From contig OX638130.1 in NCBI GenBank assembly GCA_951804985.1, positions 38,516,751-38,580,750 of the forward strand: a DNA stretch of 64,000 nucleotides. Direction: 5' to 3'. The position numbers were made by a program, and so were the translations under genes. The stretch is from Dryomyza anilis (taxonomy: Eukaryota; Arthropoda; Insecta; Diptera; Dryomyzidae). Below are positions 1-13,079 of this stretch, one piece after another. The first letter of the stretch is position 1, and each line of letters opens with the position of its first letter. Under the pieces are notes generated by a model. That model did no database searches. It was not told where the DNA came from and saw only the letters and a list, made by a program, of their open reading frames with translations.

Positions 1-529
1 TTTTAAATTTTAAATAAAAGATCGAAGACAAATATCTTAAACTGCATATTAATTACGAAAACCAATAGAATTTGAACACTAATTGTACTCATTTTCCATA
101 TTTTCAATACCTTCAACAAAAAATAAATTATTTTACTAACAAAAAAATTTGAATTATATTTTAACAAGAATAAACTAATAAAATATAATTGTGTACATCA
201 AGTGATGTTGACAAGACAATTCAAAATCTCAAGGCCATAATAAAATGAACATAATATGTTCAATGTATATTATACATTCATAATAAATATATGAAATATT
301 TCGTATAGGCATATTTCTGTTTTTGTCAGTGATTAAAAAAAATCCGTATGCTACACGCACCGTATGTAAAGATAACACTAATAATATCTTGCAGGGTAAC
401 ATTTTTTTTGCGACTTAAACGCAAACGCTACAAAGCGAACACTAACAGATAGAAGAGAACACAACAATAACGAATTACGATTCGTATATACACACTTTCA
501 CAACGACAACTCTTTGTTGCTATCCGGTA
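1..529. other. AT-rich non-coding stretch
   Basis: Nothing gene-like is visible. The stretch is AT-rich with short homopolymers and frequent stops in all frames. Confidence 0.6.
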
Positions 530-625
530 TCATCGCATGGCAACAAACAGACGCATGACAACAGACAGACGCATGACAACGGACAGACGCATGATAGCAG
601 ACAGTCGCATGACACCGCACTTCAT
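530..625. repeat. Short degenerate tandem repeat (CGCATGACAACAGACAGA type)
   Basis: About four or five imperfect units of roughly 18 bp share the core CGCATGACAACAGACAGA. The core resembles a piece of the 111-bp tandem unit at 23751-24083 (TCGCATGACAACAGCTAGAC). The word AAGCTTGGATG also follows both arrays at a distance, so both may be remnants of one repeat family. Confidence 0.7.
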
Positions 626-1199
626 GTATGTATCTAGTACAGTTATCTAGTTGGCAACAACAACAAGTTTTCTTTGTGGTACAAAAAAAGTCCCGCCAAA
701 AATTATATCAAAAGCTTGGATGCTGCTTTATTGTCATGGTGCTTTATTTGCATTTCTGTTGTGGTTGCACTTTCAAACGAATCAGCGGATTTGTGAAAAA
801 GAAAAACACAAAAAGCAATATATAAGCTAAATGAGGTACACTGTGAAAATGTTCATATATTATTATTATTTTTTTTTGTTTGTTTTATAAGTTGAATAAA
901 ATAATGCACATAGAACTTGATTTAAGAAAACTTCATGATTTTACAATTAACAAAAAAACTATGTATAAAAATAAAACAAAAATAATAATGTGCATATGTA
1001 CAATCGAACTAGCGTAGCGAAGAGAAGCGAAAAAACATTGTTTTGTCTATTTTATCTTATTGAAGCGACTTTTGAAGCTATTTACCGCTACAAAAGTGCT
1101 TCATAGACCTTATTTTTAAGAGGCTATATTCTATAGCATTGAAAAAATTTTGGGAACTTAAAATTTTATTAAATTCTATATAAAATAAAATGTGTTTTT
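626..1199. other. AT-rich non-coding stretch
   Basis: The 65-codon open frame at 628-825 has low-complexity composition and no recognisable domain, so I do not call it a gene. The rest is AT-rich with no visible structure. Confidence 0.5.
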
Positions 1200-1384
1200 C
1201 TGTTTCTATTTGTAGGTACTTTACAAAAACCGTTTTAAACCGGTATAAAACCGAAACCTTTTATATCGGTTTTGGATATCGGTTTATTTCTGATTTTCGT
1301 ATAACGGTTTCGGTTACGGTTTCGGTTTTAAAAATGTAACGGTTTTAAACGGATATCGGTTTCAGTTACGGTTTCAATCCTTGG
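1200..1384. repeat. Imperfect repeat rich in CGGTTTTAAACCG / CGGTTTCGGTTA words
   Basis: The stretch repeats ACCGTTTTAAACCGG and GGTTTCGGTTACGG many times. The words are partly palindromic. The pattern resembles the subterminal repeats of non-autonomous hAT-type elements, but I find no terminal repeats or target duplication. A similar GGAACCGG-rich stretch lies at 4300-4496. Confidence 0.5.
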
Positions 1385-1412
1385 TTTTAATGCGCTGATT
1401 TTCCATCTCTTT

Positions 1413-1446
1413 CTCCCAGTAGAGCAAATTACCTCTTTTCGTAACA
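1413..1446 (-). repeat. Terminal fragment of the solo-LTR family
   Basis: On the minus strand this starts TGTTACGAAAAGAGGTAATT and continues with a recognisable GCTC(C/T)ACT, as at the start of the LTR at 56791. Only the terminal 35 bp or so is clear. It is an old truncated relic. Confidence 0.6.
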
Positions 1447-1990
1447 ATATATACATATAATGTCCACACATACCTTCTTGTCTTAAATTTAATATATAAT
1501 TTTTAGTTTTCCAAATGTAAAAATAGAGATATAAAATGATAGTAAATATTATCATTAAATAATAATTTTATCATTTACAGTTTTATTAAAAATAACAGCA
1601 TCCATTTTATAAAGCGATTTTAAATATGCCAGGAGTAACAATAAACATATGCGGCACATATACGAATTATTTTAAAATTAATTTTGTTGTTTAAACTCAT
1701 GAAATAATATTTCCAATTTATCTTCTCCACATTAAAATTAATATTCATATGAACAAATAATATAAACAAATAAATAAAATAGTAAATTGTAATGCTATTT
1801 CCCAATATTAGACATATTTATTGCTAGGTGCAAAAGAAAATTAATAGATGTTTAATATTGCGAGCTTTGATAAAATAATAGAGGCATATTTTTAAGACAA
1901 AATCTAATGCTAAAAATTATGCCGTCCAGCCGTCCCGACTTAAACGCACATTTGAGCACTTGAAATGGGAAGCTAATAATTTTATAAACT
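1447..1990. other. AT-rich non-coding stretch
   Basis: No gene or clear repeat is seen. Open frames here are short and AT-driven. Confidence 0.5.
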
Positions 1991-1993
1991 ATT

Positions 1994-2028
1994 ATGCACA
2001 GTGGAGCAAATTACATCTTTTCATAACA
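1994..2028 (-). repeat. Second terminal fragment of the solo-LTR family
   Basis: The minus strand reads TGTTATGAAAAGATGTAATT followed by TGCTCCACTGTGCA, matching the LTR terminus at 56791-56830 with a few changes. It is a second short relic about 580 bp from the one at 1413. Confidence 0.55.
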
Positions 2029-2064
2029 ACATTAAACTACTAAACTGTCTTACAATTGTTAGAC

Positions 2065-2430
2065 AGATATGAGCAAATCCAGCAAACATTTAACCTTCAT
2101 GATATTTGACATAAAGCAATGAATAAAAATGATTAGTTGTTTATATATTATACATTTTAATTGAATATATTTAAGAATACTTGAATTAATCCCAACCATT
2201 TTGAGTTCATAAGTTGCTCTGTCGATTTGCTACATGTGGCCGAAGTAAGAAAAATATTAAAAATACCGATGATACGACACGTTTGTGGCATTCTAATCAT
2301 AACTATTGCTACTGCTTGCAAGATATCTTTGCAATTTTAATACAATCGCTAGCTAATACCTGAATGCGAAAAAAATACATAAGTGTGCCATATCCCAAAC
2401 AAAATTTGAACAGAGAAAATTTCGCAGCTT
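2065..2430 (+). repeat. Dispersed repeat U, copy 1
   Basis: This stretch aligns by eye with the reverse complement of 60850-61270. Shared landmarks in order are AACCTTCATGATAT, TTGACATAAAGCAAT, GCTCTGTCGATTTG, GCTTGCAAGATATC and GTGTGCCATATCCCAAAC. No coding potential or terminal repeats are evident. Confidence 0.75.
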
Positions 2431-3447
2431 TACTACACCGTGCGACCAGCCTTAGTTCCCCAATTTAAATGTTAATACTATATTTTTGCTATGATCCATT
2501 ATTTTTAAAATGGAAGTACTTTTTTTCTCTGGGCTATAAATTGTAGAAGTTATAATTAAATATACGTGTGTATAAACTTCCACGGATAAAAGGATGTATA
2601 ACTATAATAAGATAAACCTATAAAATAGATGTTTTTCTTCTGTCAAACCCTATATATGATTTACACATGGTTGAAGTATATACAGGTTAAGTCGTCTTTC
2701 AAAATTCGGTCGCCATTTACTTTATTTTTTTAACTGTTTGAAAGACTCAACATTTGTTTACGAAAAATTTAAAACAAAACATCAATGATTTGTTTACAAA
2801 TTCATAAAAAAATTAAAACTTAAACTTAAAACTTAAAAATTAAAAATTTTAAAATAAACAAATTACAACAATTTGGTAATTTTCAAGCAGTCTATGGGCT
2901 CCAGAGGAACACCGCAGTGTATAACAAAAGTGAATTTGTGGTGTGAAATTTTAATATAATAGCCAATTTAAAGTGCAAAAAACATAACCTTGAAATAAAG
3001 TTTAAATTGACAATAAATTTTTTTAATTTTCCTATTGACATTCTCAGCATAGTGTATGCCAACTAACTGTCTAGATGAACTAACCTGTGTATACTTCAAC
3101 CATGTATTTACATAATATTCCTATTACACCCAAACATTATCGTAAATAAAATCAATGAACCGCATTCTTAGACCCGAATTCATTGCATCAATGTACATAT
3201 ACATTGGCTTAAAGAATATTTACATATAAAAATAATGTACCATTCATTGATACTAAGAACTGTAGATTGATTACGTTCATGAAAATGTTTCTCTAATATT
3301 CTCATGAACGTGTTCATGAAACCAAAGTATGTATACATTAATTTCAATGAGCATGTTCCTACAAATTATATTTAAGAATTAGTTGATACAACCAATGTTA
3401 CTTTTCCAAAAAAAAAGCGCTACTGTAACAGAAATATTCAAATATTG
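2431..3447. other. AT-rich stretch with ATACATTGG / TTCATGAAC words
   Basis: No gene is seen. From about 3170 the sequence is rich in the words CAATGTA, TACATTGG and GTTCATGAA, some in inverted orientation, as in the repeat that follows. Confidence 0.45.
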
Positions 3448-3769
3448 TGTGTATACATAGACTTTAAGAATGCATGCATTGACTATATGAAAAAGTTCAT
3501 ACAGCTAATGTAGGGGTTCTTCCAGCCAATGTATGCGTTCATAAACTTTCTAAACTTTCTAACAGTAAAATGCAACAAATTAATGCAACGATTGAAACGA
3601 GAGCGTCCTTGTTCATGTAATTGAGATAAAAAACATCTATTGTTTTAATTGTAAAAGAAAGTGAATCAACCATTTAAAATAATAGGTAAAATGTATACAT
3701 TGGTTTTAAAAATGCAAACACTTGCTCTATGTGTATGAGTTCTTACAGCCAATGCATACGTTCATAAAC
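3448..3769. repeat. Direct repeat pair, about 80-100 bp each
   Basis: The segments 3448-3550 and 3690-3769 share TGTATACAT, then a TTTTAA(A/G)AATGCA block, then CAGCCAATG(C/T)AT(A/G)CGTTCATAAACT. The first copy has extra sequence in the middle. They look like two relics of one small interspersed repeat. Confidence 0.55.
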
Positions 3770-3904
3770 TGCTACTTGCTACGAGCTACTTTAACTGACA
3801 AATTGAAATATTTAAAATAAAGCAGAAGATTGCGTAATGAGCATCAAATTGGACCAACTATCCACTAGTTCTGACCTATACTTGTCTGACCTATAATCTA
3901 GTAA

Positions 3905-4098
3905 ATTTCAAGCTTACTTTTTTTCTCCTTGTTATGTAATTTTTTAGCCTCTGTTCTCTGCTTTTTGAGTTCACTCGTCCACCAAGGGTTTTTGGTAGTT
4001 TTGTGATGGCGAAAGATTGGGCATAACTTTAAAACGGTTTCTTCATTAGTGATGATGTCTACCGCGGAATCTATGGATATTCTGTCAGGAAAAGAAGT
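3905..4098 (-). pseudogene. LINE ORF2 fragment (linker between endonuclease and reverse transcriptase)
   Basis: The minus strand translates without stops to a segment containing NPWWTSELKKQR, a tryptophan-rich motif typical of R1/LOA/Jockey-type ORF2 between the endonuclease and reverse transcriptase domains. It lies downstream, in the LINE's sense, of the endonuclease pieces at 4797-5035 and 6107-6336 and has the same strand. I infer it is the next part of the same broken LINE, separated from them by the repeats at 4099-4796. The frame ends in a stop at its 3' side. Confidence 0.55.
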
Positions 4099-4496
4099 TG
4101 TATGTATGCGACACGTTTTCCTTTATCCACTCTGAATATTTTGATCACTCTCTGTTGTCTTTGCTGGATTTATAAATGGTTTTTGCTTAGTAGTATTGAA
4201 GTTAATTTTGAAAAGTATTCTAAAATGTGTCAAAAAGACACAGATCGAATCCTTATATTTTTTCTGGTTGGAATCGAAACTGCTATTTCAAAAATGCTCG
4301 TAACCAGAACCTGAAATGATATTAGTCCCTGTCAGGGAATGTAAGGAACCCGAATCATAATCGTTACTAAAAAATGTATGGAAGCGGAATTCAAACCCAT
4401 TTAATTTTTTGGTTGGAACCGGAATCGGATCCACACTTTTAAAAATCTTCGAACCCGAACCGGAACCGATACTCCAAAGCGTTTTAGGCCCTGTAA
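4099..4496. repeat. Repeat rich in GGAACCGG / CGAACCC, ending AGGCCCTG
   Basis: The stretch 4300-4496 has many degenerate copies of GGAACCGGAATCGG and CGAACCCGAACC. It ends in TTTTAGGCCCTG, which reads CAGGGCCTAAAA on the other strand, a typical hAT-like terminus. I could not find the opposite terminus or an 8-bp duplication. It separates two pieces of the same LINE. Confidence 0.4.
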
Positions 4497-4669
4497 TAAA
4501 TAATTCAAAAATTAATTTTGATACTGCTTTATTTTATCAAATTCATAAGTAAAACTAAAATAACAGATTTTAAAGAAAAGGTTAAAATACCACGAAATTG
4601 TTATTTTCTGAAGCTGGAAATAAGTTTTTTTTTAAATTTAGGTAGAAACTATAACAAAAAATCTTAAAT

Positions 4670-4796
4670 GGGTGCGTGTCTGATTTTGGAGTCACGGACA
4701 CGCACGGGCTTGACAGCAACAAGCACGCACGGAGATTTGCACGCTCGAACTCATATTTTCGGGCGTGACAGAAAAAAACACGGCACGCGTCCATCT
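4670..4796. repeat. CGTG/CACG-rich element end (CATCTCTA terminus)
   Basis: The stretch is rich in CACGCACGG and GGGCGTGACAG words and ends at CGCGTCCATCTCTA, where LINE coding sequence resumes. The reverse complement starts TAGAGATGGACGCG, like the ends of some non-autonomous hAT elements. The similar phrase CGTGCCCATCTCTAATG closes the repeat at 19740-20030. The other terminus was not identified. Confidence 0.35.
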
Positions 4797-5035
4797 CTAA
4801 ATTAAAGCCAGTTGTTTCATCTCTTATTTTGAAATGTAGAATGATCTCCCTTATTATCCAAGATAAAGTCCGAGGATATAAACAATTCAAAAATTGATTC
4901 ATCTCGTTTGTTGATATCCTCCACTGGCTGTGATGTGAGTTAGCGTCGCAGCCGATTATCAGTGCCAGGTTCCGTATGTTCGCATATTCTGTAAGTTCTC
5001 GGACTGGTCTCGGAAGGGGGTCTTCTTCGTCATAT
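4797..5035 (-). pseudogene. LINE ORF2 endonuclease fragment, C-terminal half
   Basis: The minus strand encodes an APE-type endonuclease segment. It contains the strand-loop motif IIGCDANSHHSQW (the D-x-N catalytic region followed by a histidine pair) at about 4930-4970, then an NER-type motif, then a DNKG..STF segment at about 4820-4860 after a frame change. This is the endonuclease architecture of R1/LOA/Jockey LINEs. The upstream half is at 6107-6336; the two were split by the TIR element at 5036-6102, which duplicated ATAT. Stops and a frameshift make it non-functional. Confidence 0.75.
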
Positions 5036-6102
5036 CGACGCCCCTTACGAAAACTATTATTTATTTTTTCCCTTACGAAAATAAATACGTTATTTTTTGA
5101 GGTTCAGAATAAAAGTATGTAATTGTTTTTGATGAGAAAAATAACTCGTTTTATGGTTTTGCCAGGAACTCTATTATGTTTTTGATATTTCTGAGAATAT
5201 GTATATGTACTTATATCCGTGTATCTACGAATATAAAAATGATTCAAATTTTGCGAAGAAGATTGGAATCTTTTGTTGAACATGAATAATGCATTTATGA
5301 TTGGGGCCTTCATATAAAACCTGTACATATTACAGCATTTAATAAATATATGTAATCGTTTTATAAAGACCACAGTCCATTGGAAACTTATATCAGTCCT
5401 GAAATTAAACATAAATTTTCTGTAACAGTCCAGATTTCTTAGGAGACAATAACAAATGAACTCGAAAATCCTAAAAATGGACATGTCTTACAATAATACT
5501 AGTTTAGCGATACAGTTCTGAAGAACTTAGGCTGAACAGTTTCACCATTTAAACATGTTACATTTTTACTCAAATAGCGGAACCTACAGTTTAACGCCGA
5601 ATCATAACTTTTCATGGGTGATGTTTTTACTCTCGAAGGTCATCTACCAAGAGGTAGCGCGGTGCAGAAAAATATTTTCTATTTATTTTTTTGATGTTGC
5701 CTTCGCTGGTGTTTGAACCAACGACGTTTCGGCTTGTATTCCAACACACTAATCTTCTGAGTCACATACATAGTATATGGTAATGCATATTTTATATCAT
5801 TATAGCGTAATTATATTGAATTTTGTCAAACAAATTTTACAAATGACATATATCAAAACATAAAAGCAACGCAATATGATTTTGAAAAAAAATCTTTTTC
5901 AATAAAAAGCTCCAATATTCGTCTAAAAATTAGAAACATAATAATTTTCCACAGAAAACTGTTTGTTGTACTAATTTTCTGTGAAATTTTGAGAACATTA
6001 TAATATTCGTTATTTAAGTAAAAATGAAATCGTATTCGTTTAAAAGTGATATATACTTTTCGTAAGATAATTTTAATATAATAGTTTTCGTAAGGGGCGT
6101 CG
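5036..6102. mobile_element. Non-autonomous TIR DNA element inserted in a LINE
   Basis: The element begins CGACGCCCCTTACGAAAACT and ends with its exact reverse complement, giving a TIR of about 25 bp. The motif TTACGAAAA recurs just inside both ends. It is flanked by the 4-bp duplication ATAT (5032-5035 and 6103-6106). Removing the element and one ATAT rejoins the endonuclease frame of the LINE (MPY before, DEEDP after), which fixes the boundaries. It encodes no visible transposase and contains a decayed SINE at 5492-5765. The superfamily is uncertain. Confidence 0.85.
5492..5765 (-). mobile_element. Degenerate copy of the tRNA-derived SINE
   Basis: Read on the minus strand, this has the order seen in the better copies: a tRNA-like head, then CGCGCTACCTCTTGG, ACTCTCG-type, CGGCGTTAAACTGTAGGT-type and CTAAGTTCTTCAGAACTGTA blocks, then a short AT-rich tail. 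It is much more diverged than the copies at 26808, 43381 or 61673 and is probably the oldest SINE in the window. It lies inside the TIR element. Confidence 0.7.
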
Positions 6103-6106
6103 ATAT

Positions 6107-6336
6107 GGCATAGAGGCTTCAACCTGTATTGCCATCGTGTCATCAGTACTGTAATTGTGTAGGAAGAATACAGCTAGAATACAGCATCTTATCTTACCTC
6201 CATTTGTGGACTGAAACAGATTGTATTGTTTCGATCTTAGCAATTGAACCTGGTTATTATGAGCTATCCAGGGTTCTTGAACTAAGATCACATCTTCTTC
6301 GTCTTATTCCGTCAAAAGGTGCATTAGGTTGTCATC
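6107..6336 (-). pseudogene. LINE ORF2 endonuclease fragment, N-terminal half
   Basis: The minus strand encodes DVILVQEPWI, the conserved strand carrying the catalytic glutamate of APE-type LINE endonucleases, followed by an NLFQSTNGGKIRCCILA segment and a Q-V-E-A-S-M-P-Y end. It continues directly into the fragment at 4797-5035 once the TIR element is removed. A stop codon lies just upstream of DVILVQ. The 5' side is cut by the LTR retrotransposon at 6337. The remainder of the LINE on that side is probably the ORF1-like frame at 18122-18913. Confidence 0.75.
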
Positions 6337-7156
6337 TGGTAACATAAGTTCCTATAAAATTTTCGAACTTTCTATTTCGAGTATTTCTGTTTCGAGTACC
6401 TACTATTAGAGTAACACGTACTCATTCAGAAAACTCTTAGACAATACGAAACCACGCTGGTTCGAATGACCCTTTTGTTCTCTGCAGCTATCGTTTAGTA
6501 AAAACGCGCATTTCTCGATCATTTCGATCAAAACGCCAACTATAGTGGTATTGCTATCATGCTATCAAAAATTGTGTAGTATTTCGTTTTACTTTAAAAG
6601 TCAATAAATAAATTTTATTGTTTAAAAGTTTTAAAGAGTTATTTTTACTTATATTCAAAGCGTTCAACATAAAATTGAATTAAAAAACAAGGAAACCTGC
6701 ACCTAAATATAATTTTGGATAAACTAGGTGAATTGTCCCCTTTAAAAGGTAAATTTGTAAAGGTTTTTTTAAATATAAAATCATAAAGAACTTATTATTA
6801 TAACGTAGGGGTACAATTTTTGGCTAGAGAACCTACAAAAATGAAGCGCCTTGAATTAGCTCCAATTGGAATTTACAGCCTAGGAACTACGGCTCACATA
6901 TTATCTTCAGATTGGGTCATGCCAAAAATATAAAATTACGTGAAATTATTTAAATTCACCTATAAAAAAAAGTAACATTTTCTACTTGAGTGTTTAAATT
7001 GGTTAAAATTATTAATTAATCTATGTTAAAATTTCCAAAAAAAAAAAAAAAAAGTATTGCTATATTAATAAAATATTATAAAAAAGATATATTAAAATAA
7101 CTACATAAAAGAGATAATAAACTGCATAATAAAATATATAAATAAATAAGTAAGCG

Positions 7157-9781
<2,625 letters not shown>

Positions 9782-10279
9782 TTAAAATAACATAACATAA
9801 CAAAGACATAAAGTTTGAGCTACACTCCACATCAATAACATCATCGAACGATAGGCCTGGCGGATCGGATATGTACGTAAGTTTTTCTAAAATTATTTTA
9901 TAATTTGAATCTTTTATACAGTGTTATAATATTTTATATTATACATGCAATTACACTACATTTGGTTAAAATGATTTTGCACCATAAATTATAATGTAAA
10001 TATATTTATATTGAACTTAATATTTCTATTTCTCTAAACTCTATTAACATAAAAAGAAGAAGAAGAAAAAAATATTACACACAATCATAATTAGAATATC
10101 TTAATAATATAATTGAATTAATAATAATATTTAATAACTGATAAAATAATATAAAATGAAAATAAGATACCTACTGTAAAATAAATTTACTTTATTATAA
10201 ATCAATCAATCTATCTATCTAATAAAATCTATAACGTCACTGTAAAACATTCATGCATTAAAATGCAAAAACTAAAACT
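9782..10279. other. AT-rich sequence unique to the 5' LTR
   Basis: This segment lies between the satellite and the point where LTR alignment resumes. It has no counterpart in the 3' LTR. It includes a short GATCGGAT-containing stretch and a GAAGAAGAAGAA run near 10053. I see no coding potential. It may be the far edge of the sequence that brought in the satellite. Confidence 0.5.
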
Positions 10280-10769
10280 GTTCCCACTTCATCGAAAACA
10301 TATTCATGTAAAGAGAGCCATTCATAAGTAATTTTTTTGTTGTTGAATTGAAGTCGCACAACAGAATTTGTTCCAATCTCACTTGTTTCTCGCTGAGAAT
10401 ATTTTTTTTTTACAATAATTGTTTTTTTTATGTTTCTCTTAACATGAATTCTAACTAAATTGTTTATATGACCTAACACCGAGCTATACCATTGTAGGGG
10501 TGTCTAGAAACAAAAATGTATCTTTCGGATTTTAATTAGAAACCAGGGTCATTACAGCAGACCCAGGTGTATAAGTTTTGATGATACGAATTTAGTTTTG
10601 TAGATTCTGTTTTCCATCTTTTCCCGTCGCACGTAATTTTTGTAGCATGGATACTCCTCAGTAGTATAGTAAAGCCTCACCCCGGTTGCCGACGAGATCT
10701 AGCCTTGTCAGTACGTGCACTCGCTATTACCTGCTGAGGGTTCGGGAATAGTATCCGGATGATTACAAA

Positions 10770-10787
10770 TGGCGCCCATAGGGCGTA
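10770..10787 (+). promoter_or_regulatory. Primer-binding site of element 1 (tRNA-Lys type)
   Basis: TGGCGCCCATAGGGC at 10770 lies two bases after the LTR terminus GATTACA. TGGCGCCC complements the CCA-bearing 3' end of tRNA-Lys, which primes minus-strand DNA in Osvaldo/Ulysses-type elements and in many retroviruses. The match is perfect over the first eight bases and then weakens. Confidence 0.75.
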
Positions 10788-11295
10788 GGAAATTTGATTT
10801 TAAAATAATTATTTGTTTTCATAATCAAAATTGTCAAATTCCATCTAGACTAAAACGTCCCACAAATACTTCACTAAGAAGTACCTAATTTATATCTCTT
10901 GCAATGTTAATATGGATATTTTACTTCATTCTTTCTGGAATTGCAGATTAATTTAATTTTTTTAGTTTTCTGACCGCTAAGTATGTTGTATTTAAAATAT
11001 TATTAATAATATTCATTCAAATGGGTTAATTTTTTCTGTTGTTAAGAAATATTGTTAGCATGAATGATAGAGCTTTTCAATACTATTAATCTGTATTAAT
11101 CATGGAAATTAGGGTAATTAACTAGTTATTTGTCCACATTTTTAAGATATTGATAAAGGCTTACATTTTGCCAACAATTATTTCTCCATTTAGCATATTC
11201 GTATTATCTAAAATATATATACAAATTTCGTGTGTTACCTTCGGAATATGGTTAGGTCAAACCACATATATAATTTTTTTTCCTTAAACATTATC
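10788..11295 (+). other. 5' leader of element 1
   Basis: About 500 bp of AT-rich sequence between the primer site and the first coding motif. No open frame is conserved. It probably held the packaging signal; nothing in the sequence shows this directly. Confidence 0.45.
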
Positions 11296-11301
11296 TACAA
11301 T

Positions 11302-11460
11302 GAGTGTTCGACCTAGTGCAGATAACTTGCCGCTAGCAAATCTTTAAATAATACATTACCCATCACTTCAACGCAATGTAAACATATCTTTCACAAAGCA
11401 TGCATTAATGAGTGGTTGTAAACAGCTTCTACTTGCCCGCAATGCAACAAAAGATGCATA
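11302..11460 (+). pseudogene. RING-H2-type zinc-binding domain at the N-terminus of element 1 gag
   Basis: The frame that leads directly into gag contains C-K-H-I-F-H-K-A-C (11377-11403), then W-L, then C-P-Q-C (11434-11445). This is the C-x-H-x2-H-x2-C ... C-x2-C core of a RING-H2 finger. Two further cysteines at 11305 and 11317 could be the first ligand pair, in a stretch with damaged reading frame. Known RING-H2 domains bind two zinc ions and recruit ubiquitin-conjugating enzymes. A TAA at 11419 and two upstream stops break the frame. Continuity with gag suggests a RING-gag fusion in the ancestor (inference). Confidence 0.65.
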
Positions 11461-12853
11461 TTTGACACACTATCGGACGTGGCCGTCAATAGATATACTG
11501 AACAATCTTTAAATTTAGATTTTCCCACACTTTCGAATACAAATTCACCAAGACCTTTAAATTCAGATGCACAAACCAATATGAATCAATTGGCACAAGG
11601 TGCAATTTCAAAGAAAAGTGGTCAACCCAAGGAAACCACCCGAGTTTACCAAACAAGAGCAAATGTCAGAGAACAAAATCCTCTAGACTGGTCTTTTCAA
11701 GCAGCTAGCATGAATTTTCCAAATCGTAATGTATCGTTACCTTCTAGTAATGTAAATCGGGAAATATTTAGTCAAATCCATCAAGATAATGAAGCTTTAT
11801 CACAAAATGAAAATCAAAATTTAACCGAAACTATTGGAAATATAGTTGCTTCACAGTTACAAGGCGAATTTTCTAGAATAGAAAATTTAATTCAATCATT
11901 AACTTCCCAAATGAGTCAAATAAATATTCAGCGATAAAATGAGCCTGAATGGCCGCAAGATGTTTTTCCGCCACTGCAACAAAGAGTATCAAGTATACGC
12001 AATCCATCTATTCGTCCCATAAGCAATCCATCTCTTCCTCCTAAACGAAACTCAGCTTATTCTCAACAAAGTATCCACAATAATTCAGTTCCTCGGTCAA
12101 ATCGTTTGGAGAATAATTCAGTGCTTTCGTCTGTTTTAACCAACAGTAGTAAAGTTGCACATCTGATTCAAAGTTGGAATATTTCTTTTAACGGTTCACT
12201 GAGTAAAATGCCTGTAAGACAAGTTTGTATATATGGTCAGCTCTCTCACTACGAAAAGCCTAGGTGCAGATTTTCACACACTTTGCGAACATATTCATAT
12301 TTTGTTCAGTGGCAAAGGAGCTGATTGGTTTTGGCGTTATAGGAGATCAGTGCCTACTGTTGAGTGGAATAATTTATTCGAAGCTTTGCGTTCACATTTT
12401 CATGTTCACTTAACCGATAATTATGTTCGCGAGTTAATTAGAGAAATGAAGCAAAAGAACTCCGAGACTTGTGATGATTTCTATAACTCAATTCTTCATC
12501 TGACCGGCAGGATATTGAGCTAGTAGAAATTTTTCGTCGCAATCTCCGTCCAAATCTCAGAAAGGAATTATTCTATTTAGACATAACATCCATTGCACGC
12601 CTTCGTCATCTTATTCTTCAGAGAGAAGCATTGTGTGATGACAAAGTAAATTCTCGCCCCATTCGACGTGAAGAAGACATTGAAATTTCTGAAATTGATC
12701 GCAGAAAACCCCAAACGAAAAATTTAAATGTACTAACTGGTTGGAACTGTCGTGAAGAAGGACATCGTTACCACGATTCTGTTATGGTTGTGGCGAACCT
12801 AACGTATACAAGCCAACATGTATCAAATGTAAGTCTCAGGGAAACTTGCAGCT
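11461..12853 (+). pseudogene. gag: gag of element 1
   Basis: The N-terminal part (to a TAA at 11935) is Asn/Ser/Gln-rich. The same frame continues after the stop, and a frame change near 12230 leads into the capsid-like core with LCEHIHILFSGKGADWFWRY at 12258-12340, a W-x(n)-LFEALR segment and IREMKQ. This is the usual gag signature of Ty3/gypsy elements. Another frame change near 12510 leads to a zinc-knuckle region near 12745-12850, where the expected cysteines are partly replaced (GWNC...HRYHDS) and a second cysteine-rich stretch is out of frame. At least one nonsense codon and two frameshifts are present. There is no independent gene here. Confidence 0.75.
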
Positions 12854-13079
12854 GAGCGCGAACAAAAATACCAGTTTCCGCTCAAATTAAAAAACTTAGA
12901 TATTAATTCCGAAACTGCTTCCACGCAAACTACAAATATTTTACAAAATACAAAATGTATTAAAGATACGAAATCATTGCTTTTCCAGATAAAACCATAT
13001 CATTTAAAGGTTCTTGATTATAAGAAAACTCGAGCACGAATTTTTAATGATAGCATCGAAACTTTGAATGCGTTTCGAA
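12854..13079 (+). other. gag-pol connector of element 1
   Basis: AT-rich sequence with broken frames between gag and protease. It appears to be decayed polyprotein sequence with no diagnostic motif. Confidence 0.4.

Noticed and set aside
628..825. 65-codon plus-strand frame
   Set aside because: Low-complexity start, no domain, no splice or promoter context.
10258..10479. 73-codon minus-strand frame, with a related frame at 17316-17557
   Set aside because: Both lie in the shared LTR sequence; they repeat because the LTR is duplicated, and have no domain.
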